The position numbers and the translations under genes are program-made. The notes beneath the pieces were generated by a model. It worked only from the letters and a program-made list of their open reading frames with translations. It was not told where the DNA came from and did not search any database. Shown here in pieces: positions 43,161 to 52,049 of a stretch of DNA of 64,000 nucleotides. The stretch lies in assembly GCF_001651035.1 (NCBI RefSeq), contig NZ_LXRG01000192.1:310001-374000 (forward strand). Reading direction: 5' to 3'. The number at the start of each line of letters is the position of its first letter. Position 1 is the stretch's first letter. The stretch is from Halomonas sp. ALS9 (GTDB lineage: Bacteria; Pseudomonadota; Gammaproteobacteria; Pseudomonadales; Halomonadaceae).

Positions 43161-44615
43161 TCAAGCACTTCGAGCATCAGCCAACCCAGAGGCCACTTCA
43201 GCCTCCTGCGGCTCGTCTTCGTAAGCTATCCGGAAACCGGTAAAGCCGTAAAGAAGGGCAAATAGCGGACTCAGCAGCGCTAGAAAGGCATAGGGCGCGT
43301 AGCTAAAAGCACTGACACCTAACGTGGCAAACATAAAGGCACCACAGGTATTCCAAGGCACCAGTGGTGATGTCATGGTGCCGGCATCTTCTACCGTGCG
43401 CGAAAGGTTTTTCAGTTTAAGTGAGCGACGCTTGTACTCGCTGGCATACATGCGGGCGGGCAGAATAATGCTGAGATACTGATCGCACCCCACGACATTA
43501 GCGGCCATGGCTGTCGCCACCGTGGTAGCAATCAGGCTACCAGTGGTCTTGGCCAGTTTGAGCAGGCTCTCCACGATGGTGCGGAAAAAGCCAGCCGACT
43601 CAAGAATGCCGCCAAAGCTCATTGCGATAATAATCAGCGAAACCGTCCACATCATGGCGTCAGTACCGCCGTTGGTCAGCAGGTCGTCCACCGTGACATT
43701 GCCAGTATCCACCGCGTAGCCTTCCACAAAAATAGTGAAGCTATCGCCTAAAGGCACATCCTGGATCACAATCGCGCAGACGATGCCCATTAGCGAACCA
43801 ACAGCAAGAGCAGGGATGGCAGGCACCTTTCTTACCATCATCACGATAACTGCCGCCGGCACCAGCAGCAGCCAGGGGCTGATGATAAACAGCTCGTTTA
43901 GGCTTTGCTGCAGCTCCGCAACTTGTGTCGCGCCATCGCCGGAAGGCGTCATGTTCAGGCCAATAATGGTGTAAAGCACCAGCGCCACCGCGAGCGCAGG
44001 AACCGTGGTGTAGAGCATATAGCGAATGTGTTCAAACAGATCGACACCGACGACACCTGGCGCCATGTTGGTAGTTTCGGAAAGCGGAGAAATCTTGTCG
44101 CCAAAATAAACCCCAGAGATTACGGCGCCTGCTACCATTGCCGGATTTAGGCCTAGCCCTTCACCAACACCCATCAGGGCGATGCCAATAGTGCCTGCCG
44201 CCGTCCAGGCGTTACCGCCGGCCAACGATACCAAGCAGCAGATCAGGCACGCCGCGACCAAAAAATAGTCCGGTGCCAGAATACTCAGCCCGTAATAGAT
44301 CATGGTGGGCACAATTCCACCGGCAATCCAGTAGCCAATAATGGTGCCGATAATGATTAGAATCACAATCGCCTGAGTCGTCAGGCCAATGGAGCGAAGA
44401 ATACCCGCTTCGAGGTGCTTCCAACGGCTGCCCGTAGCCACGGCCACACAGGTGGCCACAATGGCACTCAAAAATAGCGGTAAATGCGGGTCAGTTTCGA
44501 AATAACCGATAAAAACCCCCAATGACGCCGCCATAAACACAATCGGTATCATCGTCGCTTTTAAACTTGGGCGGGGTGTTTCTTGGTCTTCCTTAGCAGA
44601 GTGGTCAGTCGACAT
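43161..44615 (-). CDS. NhaC-family Na+/H+ antiporter
   Basis: 484 aa with about 12 membrane segments. Typical NhaC stretches are GVYFGDKISPLSETTNMAPGVVGVDLFEHIRYM and LSRTVEDAGTMTSPLVPWNTCGAFM. NhaC proteins exchange Na+ for H+ and some swap malate/lactate or other organic ions. Position inside the puu block hints at amine- or organic-ion-coupled transport, perhaps of putrescine, but this is inference. GAGGA precedes the ATG. Separated by 222 nt from the dehydrogenase gene downstream. Confidence 0.88.
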   Translation of the reverse strand: MSTDHSAKEDQETPRPSLKATMIPIVFMAASLGVFIGYFETDPHLPLFLSAIVATCVAVATGSRWKHLEAGILRSIGLTTQAIVILIIIGTIIGYWIAGGIVPTMIYYGLSILAPDYFLVAACLICCLVSLAGGNAWTAAGTIGIALMGVGEGLGLNPAMVAGAVISGVYFGDKISPLSETTNMAPGVVGVDLFEHIRYMLYTTVPALAVALVLYTIIGLNMTPSGDGATQVAELQQSLNELFIISPWLLLVPAAVIVMMVRKVPAIPALAVGSLMGIVCAIVIQDVPLGDSFTIFVEGYAVDTGNVTVDDLLTNGGTDAMMWTVSLIIIAMSFGGILESAGFFRTIVESLLKLAKTTGSLIATTVATAMAANVVGCDQYLSIILPARMYASEYKRRSLKLKNLSRTVEDAGTMTSPLVPWNTCGAFMFATLGVSAFSYAPYAFLALLSPLFALLYGFTGFRIAYEDEPQEAEVASGLADARSA

Positions 44616-44837
44616 AATGTCCTCACTTAATGTTTGATTATTGGTCGTCGTATTTCCGTTAGGAAATCATTGCAGTGATGGCGACTCCGATCATTGTTAC
44701 GCTTGTTTTTATTGGTTTTTCAGGCACAAGGCCCCCTCGGCGAGGAGGCACGGCATTTGCCGTGACACCTAGCGCTGTTGAATCGAATCAATAAAGGGTG
44801 AAGTGCCCAGGCGAAGCTCGTTACGAACTTCGATGGT

Positions 44838-46340
44838 TCAAACGCTCAACGACATCCACACCGTCTTCACTTCGCAGTATTTCTCCTGCGCATGAAGCGA
44901 TTTATCGCGCCCATTGCCCGACTGCTTCACGCCGCCGAAAGGCACTGTCTGATCGATACCCGCCCAGTTATTCACATATACCTGGCCGGACTGCAGGCGC
45001 CGGGAAACCCGCATAATGCGGTCAATATCCTGGCTCCAAACACCGGCAGCGAGGCCAAAATCGCTATCATTGGCCAGTGCAATCGCTTGCTCTTCGCTGT
45101 CGAAACCAAACACACTCAGTACAGGGCCAAAGATCTCTTCGCGGCCAATGCGCATCTCAGGCGTCACATCGTCGAAGACCGTCGGCGACAAGAAATACCC
45201 ATTGGAATCGCTGGCTTCGCCTTTTAGCGTCAAGGTGGCCCCTTCGCTTTCGCCTTGGCGAATATACTCAAGCACTCGGTTGTACTGCGCTTCATCAACC
45301 ATGGCACCCATAAAGCTGGCCGGGTCGAGTGGGTCGCCTGGCTGCATGTGCTCGGCAGCTTTCACCACACGAGCTACAAAGTCTTTGCGAATACTGTTTT
45401 CTACCAGCAGGCGCGAACCGGCAATACAGACCTCACCTTGGTTGTGGAAAATAGCTTCCGCAGCACTTTGGGCAACGGCATCAAGGTGTTGGCAGTCGGC
45501 AAAAACGATATTGGGGCTTTTGCCACCGCACTCCAGAAACACGCGTTTCAGGTTGGACTGGCCTGCGTACTGCATCAGTTGCTTACCCACGCCGGTGGAG
45601 CCGGTAAACGCCAGGCAATCTACCTGCATCGAAAGCGCCAGCGCCTTGCCCACCGTATGGCCGTAACCTGGTAGTACCTGAAAGACGCCATCGGGAATAC
45701 CCGCTTCTTGGGCAAGGTGGGCCAAGCGCAGCGCTGACAAAGGCGATTTTTCCGACGGTTTGAGAATAACGCTGTTGCCCGCGGCCAGTGCCGGGGCAAT
45801 CTTCCAGGATGTCATCATCAGCGGAAAATTCCATGGCACAATCGCCGCCACAACGCCCATCGGTTCGCGTAGCACCAGCCCCAACGCACGCTCACCGGTC
45901 GGCGCTACCTCGCCGTAGAGCTTGTCGATACATTCCGCCTGATAGCGCAGGCAAGCTACGGTGCCAGCCAGATCGCCCAGCGAGCTGGAAATTGGCTTAC
46001 CCATGTCTAACGTGTCGAGTAGCGCCAATTCATCGCGGTGCGTCTCTACCAACTCGGCTAGGCGCAGCAGTACTCGCTTGCGTTTACTGGGGTGACAACG
46101 TGACCAGACGCCACTTTCAAAGGTTGCCCGGGCCACTTGGGTTGCCCGCTCAGCATCTGGCGCATTGCAACTGGCCACCTCCGCCAGCGCTTCACCCGTC
46201 GCCGGGTTGATGCTAGTTAATGTGCTGCCACCCACAGCGGGGACAAACGCACCGTCAATAAAGGCATGTGTTTCAAAACGTAGCGAAGCCGCTAATGTCT
46301 GCCAGTCGGCTAAGTTTTTCGGGGTATCTGCCGCCATCAT
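44838..46340 (-). CDS. puuC: Aldehyde dehydrogenase, PuuC-like (gamma-glutamyl-gamma-aminobutyraldehyde)
   Basis: 500 aa ALDH. VPWNFPLMMTSWKIAPALAAGN, FTGSTGVGKQLM, the Glu in FLECGGKSPNIVFADC and the catalytic Cys in NQGEVCIAGSRLLVE are typical of PuuC/AldH. It oxidises gamma-glutamyl-gamma-aminobutyraldehyde to the acid, the third step of the Puu path; broad substrate range is known in the family. Its ATG overlaps the aminotransferase stop by 4 nt. The neighbours puuD, puuA and puuB support the call. Confidence 0.88.
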   Translation of the reverse strand: MMAADTPKNLADWQTLAASLRFETHAFIDGAFVPAVGGSTLTSINPATGEALAEVASCNAPDAERATQVARATFESGVWSRCHPSKRKRVLLRLAELVETHRDELALLDTLDMGKPISSSLGDLAGTVACLRYQAECIDKLYGEVAPTGERALGLVLREPMGVVAAIVPWNFPLMMTSWKIAPALAAGNSVILKPSEKSPLSALRLAHLAQEAGIPDGVFQVLPGYGHTVGKALALSMQVDCLAFTGSTGVGKQLMQYAGQSNLKRVFLECGGKSPNIVFADCQHLDAVAQSAAEAIFHNQGEVCIAGSRLLVENSIRKDFVARVVKAAEHMQPGDPLDPASFMGAMVDEAQYNRVLEYIRQGESEGATLTLKGEASDSNGYFLSPTVFDDVTPEMRIGREEIFGPVLSVFGFDSEEQAIALANDSDFGLAAGVWSQDIDRIMRVSRRLQSGQVYVNNWAGIDQTVPFGGVKQSGNGRDKSLHAQEKYCEVKTVWMSLSV

Positions 46341-47713
46341 GCATTCTCCATCGGAAGTGTTACCGCCAGCTTTTCAGCGGTTTTGTCCAGCGCTCGTTGC
46401 GCCTTATCCACCAGCTCGTCAATTTCGCTACGCGTGATGATCAAAGGCGGCGATATCACCATGGTGTCGCCTACTGAGCGCATCACTAGCCCGCTTTCGA
46501 AACACAAATCACGGCACAGATTGCCTGCGGAAAGGGATTTATCGAAGCGCTCGCCGGTGCTCTTGTCAGCGACCAGTTCCAGCGCGCCGATCAAGCCTAA
46601 CGAACGCGCCTCTCCCACCAGTGGATGTTCAGCCAGCTCTTGCCAACGTTTCGCCAGATAAGGGCCCAGGTTATTGCGAACGTTGTCGACCACCTGCTCA
46701 CTTTCCATCAGTTCGAGGTTTTTAAGCGCAACAGCCGCACAGACCGGGTGACCGGAGTAAGTAAAGCCGTGGAAGAACTCACCGCCATCTTCGATCAACG
46801 TATCGGCCACGCGGTCTCCCACCAGCACCGCGCCAATGGGCAAATAGCCTGACGACAAGCCCTTGGCAATCGGCATTAGGTCAGGTTTGAGCCCATAGTG
46901 GGTGCTACCGAACCACTCGCCTAAACGCCCGAAGCCACAAATGACTTCGTCGGCAATCAACAAAATATCGTACTTGGCCAACACCTCTTTCACCGCAGGC
47001 CAATAGCTGTCTGGTGGAATAATGGCACCGCCTGCGCCCTGCACCGGCTCGGCAATAAAGGCCGCTACGTTGTCCTCACCTAATGCCAGGATTTTCTCTT
47101 CTAGCGCTTGAGCACACTGCTTGCCAAAGGCCTCCTGGCTCATATCACGCCCTTCCCCAAACCAGTAAGGCTGGCCAATATGGGTAATCCCCGGCACACA
47201 CGGGCCGCCCTGCTCATGCATCGGCGCCATGCCGCCAAGGCTCATGCCCGCCACGGTAGAGCCGTGATAGCCATTTTCACGCGAGATGATCCATTGCTTT
47301 TCCGGTTTGCCTTTAAGTGCCCAATAGCGCCGTACCATGCGCAGCACGGTATCGTTGGCTTCGGAACCAGATCCCGTGAAGAACACATGATTAATATGCT
47401 CGGGCGCCAGCTCGCTTAGCTTGGCGGCCAGCTTCACGGCGGGCGGATGGGTGGTTTTGAAAAAATTGTTGTAGTACGGCAGCTGCTGCATTTGCTCAGT
47501 GGCGGCATCGACCAGTTCCTGGCGCCCGTAACCGAGATTGACGCACCAAAGCCCTGCCATACCATCAAGAATACGGTTGCCTTGGCTATCGTGAATGTAT
47601 ACCCCATCAGCGTGGGTGATGATGCGGCTGCCCTCTTCGCCGAGCGATTTAAAGTCGGTGAAGGGATGAAGATGGTGCTGGCGATCCAACGTTTGGTAAT
47701 CCTGGGTCTGCAT
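46337..47713 (-). CDS. Class-III aminotransferase, SpuC-like polyamine:pyruvate
   Basis: 458 aa. DGMAGLWCVNLGYGRQELVDA, FTGSGSEANDTVLRM, LIADEVICGFGRLGEWFGS and the PLP lysine in IAKGLSSGYLPIGAV are present. It resembles SpuC-type putrescine/polyamine:pyruvate aminotransferases. It could take putrescine directly to 4-aminobutyraldehyde, in parallel with the gamma-glutamyl path, or act on GABA. It is coupled to puuC, which would oxidise the aldehyde made. Confidence 0.87.
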   Translation of the reverse strand: MQTQDYQTLDRQHHLHPFTDFKSLGEEGSRIITHADGVYIHDSQGNRILDGMAGLWCVNLGYGRQELVDAATEQMQQLPYYNNFFKTTHPPAVKLAAKLSELAPEHINHVFFTGSGSEANDTVLRMVRRYWALKGKPEKQWIISRENGYHGSTVAGMSLGGMAPMHEQGGPCVPGITHIGQPYWFGEGRDMSQEAFGKQCAQALEEKILALGEDNVAAFIAEPVQGAGGAIIPPDSYWPAVKEVLAKYDILLIADEVICGFGRLGEWFGSTHYGLKPDLMPIAKGLSSGYLPIGAVLVGDRVADTLIEDGGEFFHGFTYSGHPVCAAVALKNLELMESEQVVDNVRNNLGPYLAKRWQELAEHPLVGEARSLGLIGALELVADKSTGERFDKSLSAGNLCRDLCFESGLVMRSVGDTMVISPPLIITRSEIDELVDKAQRALDKTAEKLAVTLPMENA

Positions 47714-47748
47714 AAGTCAGTTCCTGATCAAATCGTTGCAACAAGCGT

Positions 47749-48555
47749 TCAGCCGTCAGCAATCTGGGCGGCGCGCTGGGTACGATGCTGGCGGCAGGCC
47801 GTCGCAAAGCCCTGAAACAGTGCGTCATAGAAAGGATGTTCTTTAGGGCGCCACTCCGGATGCCACTGAACAGCCAGTGCGAACGCAGCGGCGTCACGCA
47901 CCGAAATCGCTTCAACTAGACCATCAGGCGCCCAAGCTTCGGCTTCCAGGCCCGGTGCAAGTTGATCAATTCCCTGCTGATGCAGTGAATTCACCTCTGC
48001 ATGCTCGCCGCGATATAACGCTGCCAAGGCACCGCCAGCACGAATTTTTACCGTATGGGAGGGGGCATAATGGCCCGCCATGTCATCAGCGGGCGGCTCT
48101 CGGTGGTCGAGCATGCCGGGTAGCGTTTGAACGGCTTGGTGCAGCGTGCCTCCCAAGGCGACATTCATTTCCTGAAAACCACGACAAATGCCAAACAGGG
48201 GCAATGCCTGGCGTAACGCCTCATGCACCCAGCAAAGTGCCGCTTCATCGCGCCGTGCGTCATCGCGAGTATTCTCTGGGGCGCGTTCGGCACCATAGCG
48301 ATCAGGCGAGACGTTGGTGTAACTGCCGGTTAGCATCAAACCGTCCAGACTGCCCAACAACTCGACAGCCTGTTCGGCACGCTGCTCGGGCGTCGCTATA
48401 TCAGCCACCAACACCGGAAGAATCACCGGCGTGACGCCGTAGCGGTAGAGCGCCTGAAGAAATTTATCGGTCACCATTTGAGCAGGATGACCTTCCACCT
48501 CTCGGCAGCAGGCGATAACCCCCACCAGGGGGCGCGGAGAATGCGTTGCTTGCAT
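47749..48555 (-). CDS. puuD: Gamma-glutamyl-gamma-aminobutyrate hydrolase
   Basis: 268 aa class-I glutamine-amidotransferase-fold hydrolase. The nucleophile Cys is in PLFGICRGFQEMNVALGG and the His/Glu pair in ALAVQWHPEWRP. The peptidase-C26 type matches PuuD, which frees GABA and glutamate from gamma-Glu-GABA. ATG 48555 is used; the open frame starts with a TTG two codons earlier. It is first in the leftward unit puuD-aminotransferase-puuC and diverges from puuA. Confidence 0.9.
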   Translation of the reverse strand: MQATHSPRPLVGVIACCREVEGHPAQMVTDKFLQALYRYGVTPVILPVLVADIATPEQRAEQAVELLGSLDGLMLTGSYTNVSPDRYGAERAPENTRDDARRDEAALCWVHEALRQALPLFGICRGFQEMNVALGGTLHQAVQTLPGMLDHREPPADDMAGHYAPSHTVKIRAGGALAALYRGEHAEVNSLHQQGIDQLAPGLEAEAWAPDGLVEAISVRDAAAFALAVQWHPEWRPKEHPFYDALFQGFATACRQHRTQRAAQIADG

Positions 48556-48586
48556 AGTCAAACCACTTTGTCGGTTGTTATGTTTT

Positions 48587-48606
48587 ATTCAACACTCAAT
48601 TCAACA
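48587..48606 (+). promoter_or_regulatory. Direct repeats in the puuD/puuA control region
   Basis: ATTCAACA occurs at 48587 and 48599, starts 12 bp apart, just upstream of puuD. TATGTT/AACATA also forms an inverted pair over this stretch. They are candidates for the PuuR-like regulator's operator. The rest of the 266-bp gap is AT-rich with probable promoters. Confidence 0.35.
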
Positions 48607-48821
48607 TAGCGTGACTCGTTTTATTTTCCAAGCGCAAAATGCTTTTTTTGCCAAAAAACACACTAAACAATTGAAAAACAATGGATTAAAAAACAACCAC
48701 ATCATGAGGGATAAGTTTTTATACGATTTTTGTTATTAAATAATTGACAGAAACGGCCGACACCGCAAGGATACTGTTAGCAAAAACACAACTAACACGG
48801 CATAAAAATAAGGTACAACGT

Positions 48822-50210
48822 ATGTCCTCTGCCAATGACACAGACGCTCAAAACGTAGCCTCGGACTTTCTCGACCGGCACCCAGACATCACCAGCATTG
48901 ACCTGTTGATCAGTGACCTTAACGGCGTCATCCGTGGCAAGCGCATTCCTTGCGATAACCTTGCCAAAGTGTTTGAAAAAGGCATCTATCTGCCGGCTTC
49001 GGTGTTTGCGCTGGACATCAATGGCAACACCGTGGAAGAGACCGGGCTTGGGCTTTCCAGTGGTGACGGTGACCGCGTATGTCGAGCCATTCCGGGCACA
49101 CTCAACCCGGTCACCTGGATGGATAACAACCAGTATGGCCAGCTATTGATGACCATGGAGGAGATGGATGGCTCGCCGTTTTTTGCCGATCCTCGCCAAA
49201 TACTGCGGCGTATTCTCGAGCAGTTCTCCGACCGTGGCTTAACCCCTGTCGTCGCCCTTGAGCTAGAGTTTTATCTGGTCGATCGCTTACGCGACGATGA
49301 AAACTTGATTCAGCCACCGCAGTCTCCTTCCAGCGGCGAGCGGGCCACTCAAAGCCAACTTTATTCGATGCTGGAGCTAGACGAGTACGCCGAGTTTATC
49401 AATGACTTACAGAGTGCCGCTCTGGCACAAGGTTTGCCGCTGGATACGGTATTGAAAGAGTGTGCACCCGGCCAATTTGAAGCCAACTTGATCCACACAG
49501 ATGATGCATTGAGTGCCTGCGACCACTCGGTGCTGCTCAAGCGTCTGATCAAGGGCGTTGCATTAAAGCACGGCTTTGAAGCCACCTTTATGGCCAAGCC
49601 TTACGGTCTAGAAGCCGGTAGCGGCACCCATGTTCACGTCAGTCTGGTAGATAGCAACGGACATAATATCTTTGCCGAAAACGGCGATGACCCGCTGGAA
49701 AGCGCAGCACTGCAACACGCGGTAGGAGGCCTGCTGGAACTGATGCCGGACTCCATGGCATTGCTGGCTCCCAACCTCAATTCGTTCCGCCGTTTTCAGG
49801 AAGGGCTCTATGTACCCATGGCACCTACCTGGGGTTACGATAATCGCTCCGTGGCAATACGCGTCCCCGCCGGCCCAAAAGAAGCGCGACGCATAGAGCA
49901 CCGTGTGGCGGGTGCCGATGTTAACCCCTACCTTTTGCTGGCCACCGTGCTGGCATCCGTTCACCATGGGCTAACCCAAAAGATTGCACCTGCGGAGCCA
50001 ATTATCGGCAACGCCTACGAGCAAATTGCACCTCAGCTAACTAACAGCTGGACCCAAGCGCTGCACTTGCTGGCGAACAACCGCGTACTCGGCGAACAAC
50101 TCGGCGAAGACTTTATTGACGTATTCATTGCCAACCGCCAAGCAGAGCGCGCTGAAACCATGCGTGAAGTTAGCGCGATGGAGTACGACTGGTACCTGCG
50201 CCACGTATGA
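48822..50210 (+). CDS. puuA: Gamma-glutamylputrescine synthetase
   Basis: 462 aa glutamine-synthetase-fold ligase. The N-terminal ITSIDLLISDLNGVIRGKRIP, then LELEFYLVD and GSGTHVHVSLVD metal/ATP-site motifs, and NLNSFRRFQEGLYVPMAPTW are PuuA-like rather than GlnA-like. It joins glutamate to putrescine using ATP, the first Puu step. Start ATG 48822 follows AAGG; a longer frame to 48744 has no support. Divergent from puuD. Confidence 0.91.
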   Translation: MSSANDTDAQNVASDFLDRHPDITSIDLLISDLNGVIRGKRIPCDNLAKVFEKGIYLPASVFALDINGNTVEETGLGLSSGDGDRVCRAIPGTLNPVTWMDNNQYGQLLMTMEEMDGSPFFADPRQILRRILEQFSDRGLTPVVALELEFYLVDRLRDDENLIQPPQSPSSGERATQSQLYSMLELDEYAEFINDLQSAALAQGLPLDTVLKECAPGQFEANLIHTDDALSACDHSVLLKRLIKGVALKHGFEATFMAKPYGLEAGSGTHVHVSLVDSNGHNIFAENGDDPLESAALQHAVGGLLELMPDSMALLAPNLNSFRRFQEGLYVPMAPTWGYDNRSVAIRVPAGPKEARRIEHRVAGADVNPYLLLATVLASVHHGLTQKIAPAEPIIGNAYEQIAPQLTNSWTQALHLLANNRVLGEQLGEDFIDVFIANRQAERAETMREVSAMEYDWYLRHV

Positions 50211-50232
50211 ATTGTTAGACCGCTGATAGAAA

Positions 50233-50258
50233 AGAGAGGCGGCGCTCGCCGTCTCTCT
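50233..50258 (+). terminator. Terminator after puuA
   Basis: AGAGAGGCGGC pairs with GCCGTCTCTCT over 11 nt with one G-T pair, followed by TTGTTACTT. It lies 22 nt past the puuA stop. Confidence 0.75.
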
Positions 50259-50343
50259 TGTTACTTCTGCCTGTCTTGTCCTGCTATCCAGTCCTTCTAT
50301 TAGCTTTTTTATCCCGTGTTATCCGTGAGCGTCCTTGGCCAAT

Positions 50344-50378
50344 AAAAACGGACTGACGAATATCTCCATCAGCCCGTT
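50344..50378 (-). terminator. Terminator after puuB
   Basis: On the minus strand AACGGGCTGA pairs with TCAGTCCGTT (one G-T pair) around a 12-nt loop, followed by further T residues. It lies 28 nt past the puuB stop. Confidence 0.75.
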
Positions 50379-50405
50379 GCTATGCAACCGTCAAGCAATA
50401 TGCCG

Positions 50406-51698
50406 CTAAACCGCCAGTCGATCACGCATGGCGTAGAACCACGCCCCCAGCGCAGAAAGCGGCACACGTAACAGCCGACCACCGGGCATTGGCAGATGGG
50501 AAATCTGCGCAAAAGCTTCAAAACGCGTTTCTTCACCGCTAATCGTTTCTGCCACTAACTTGCCTGCTAAGTGGGAGCAGGTAACCCCGTGGCCAGAGTA
50601 ACCCTGCGCGTAGTAAACATTGCTATTAATACGCCCAAACTGCGGCAGTCGGTTAAGCGTCAGCAAAAAGTTACCACTCCAAGCGTAATCAACACGGACA
50701 TCGTCAAGCTCGGGGAAGGTAGCCAGCATTTTCGGCCGAATAGCCGCCTCAATACTCGCCGATGCCTGCCCTCCATAGTTCACTCCGCCGCCATACAGCA
50801 AACGGTTATCAGCGGTAAGGCGATAGTAATCCAGTAGATAATTACAATCTTCTACTGCTTTATCGTTAGGCAGCAATCGTGCGGCTAACGCTGCTGGCAG
50901 CGGCTCAGTGGTAATAATCTGGGTGCCGCACGGCATCGCTTTGCTTTCCAGCTTGGGCAGCAGCCCTTGCAAATAGGCATTGCCAGCCATCACCACCCGC
51001 TGCGCAGTCACTCGGCCCTTGGGCGTATGTAGCGTTACCGGCTCACCATGCTCTACACGGGTCACAGGGGAGTGTTCAAAAATCTTGCCACCAAGGGACT
51101 CCAGCGCTGCCGCCTGCCCCAACACCAGATTGAGCGGATGCAGATGCCCGCCGGAGTGATCCACCAATGCGCCCACATAGCGCTCGCTGCCTATCTCTCG
51201 CTTAACCTCTTCGCCTTCCAGCAGCTCTAACTCATGATGGCCGTAGCGTTCCCATAAGGCTTTTTGTTCCTTTAAGCCTTCCCACTGCTTCTTGTTACAG
51301 GCAGCAAACAGATTGCCCTCTTTTAGGTCGCAGCTGATCTGATATTTCTCAATGCGCTGACGGATAATCCGGTTACCTTCAAAGGCCATAGCGCCCAGCG
51401 CCTTGGCGGTTTCAGCACCGTTTTGTTTCTCGATAACGTCCATATCACGGCTATAGCTATTAACGATCTGACCACCGTTGCGCCCGGACGCCCCAAAACC
51501 AATTGCCACACTTTCCAGCACCACCACTCGGTGGCCGCGCTCTGCCAAATGCAGTGCTGCTGAGATACCCGTAAATCCAGCCCCCACGACACAGACATCA
51601 CACTCAATATCCCCCTCCAGCATGGGCCGTTGTGAGGTGGAGTTTGACGATGCAGCGTAGTAAGACGCCACATGACCAGAAGACGCTTGAGGTTGCAT
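50406..51698 (-). CDS. puuB: Gamma-glutamylputrescine oxidoreductase
   Basis: 430 aa FAD-dependent DAO-fold oxidase. The dinucleotide motif is CDVCVVGAGFTGISAALHLAERGHRVVVLES (about residues 33-63); GFGASGRNGGQ is the second FAD motif, and NVYYAQGYSGHGV lies in the C-terminal part. It oxidises gamma-glutamylputrescine to the aldehyde used by PuuC. AAGGA precedes ATG 51698. Convergent with puuA. Confidence 0.9.
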   Translation of the reverse strand: MQPQASSGHVASYYAASSNSTSQRPMLEGDIECDVCVVGAGFTGISAALHLAERGHRVVVLESVAIGFGASGRNGGQIVNSYSRDMDVIEKQNGAETAKALGAMAFEGNRIIRQRIEKYQISCDLKEGNLFAACNKKQWEGLKEQKALWERYGHHELELLEGEEVKREIGSERYVGALVDHSGGHLHPLNLVLGQAAALESLGGKIFEHSPVTRVEHGEPVTLHTPKGRVTAQRVVMAGNAYLQGLLPKLESKAMPCGTQIITTEPLPAALAARLLPNDKAVEDCNYLLDYYRLTADNRLLYGGGVNYGGQASASIEAAIRPKMLATFPELDDVRVDYAWSGNFLLTLNRLPQFGRINSNVYYAQGYSGHGVTCSHLAGKLVAETISGEETRFEAFAQISHLPMPGGRLLRVPLSALGAWFYAMRDRLAV

Positions 51699-52049
51699 TT
51701 ATCACATTCCTTTTGTTGATTATTTTAACCAAAATAATCATATAGATCGTTACAAAAATACGCAAGCATCAGCAAATACTAGCCTTACAGGGTGGCAATA
51801 CTTCTTTCTCCGCAGAAAAGTGTTATCAAAAAAGCAACACCCATTCATAACGAGGCACGGCCACAAGACTGGAAAAAGTTACCTCTCGTTTTGTATACCG
51901 TCCCTCTGAAGGCGAGCTTTCATGCTAACCGGTTCGCCGTTTTCTTCTTTCCACAGGAGGCCTTCCTGCTAACCCGCTAGCGTTGAGGGAGATAAAAGCG
52001 AGCTTAAAGCTGGTGCCTATACTGACCTTACCTATTGATGGAGGTCGCT
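51699..52049. other. Gap between puuB and the M24 hydrolase gene
   Basis: About 350 bp. It holds the puuB promoter region (AT-rich, 51700-51780) and a degenerate copy of the TauE 3' end (51928-51991). No complete gene is seen. Confidence 0.6.
51928..51991 (+). pseudogene. Relic of the 3' end of a TauE/SafE-type gene
   Basis: The frame ends RFAVFFFPQEAFLLTR-stop, resembling the end GIGVFYFFQGIFLLTR-stop of the permease at 41632-42372. At DNA level 51963-51991 matches 42355-42383 at 26 of 29 positions, including the TAG stop and the bases after it. Upstream similarity fades, so only the tail survives. Both copies point the same way and enclose the puu block. Confidence 0.45.

Noticed and set aside
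44749..44764. CACGGC-ATTT-GCCGTG hairpin between puuC and the NhaC gene
   Set aside because: Six-bp stem with no T-run; not distinguishable from a chance palindrome.
51792..51980. 62-codon frame between puuB and the M24 gene as an intact gene
   Set aside because: Only its last codons resemble TauE; the rest has no coding character. Reported as a relic instead.
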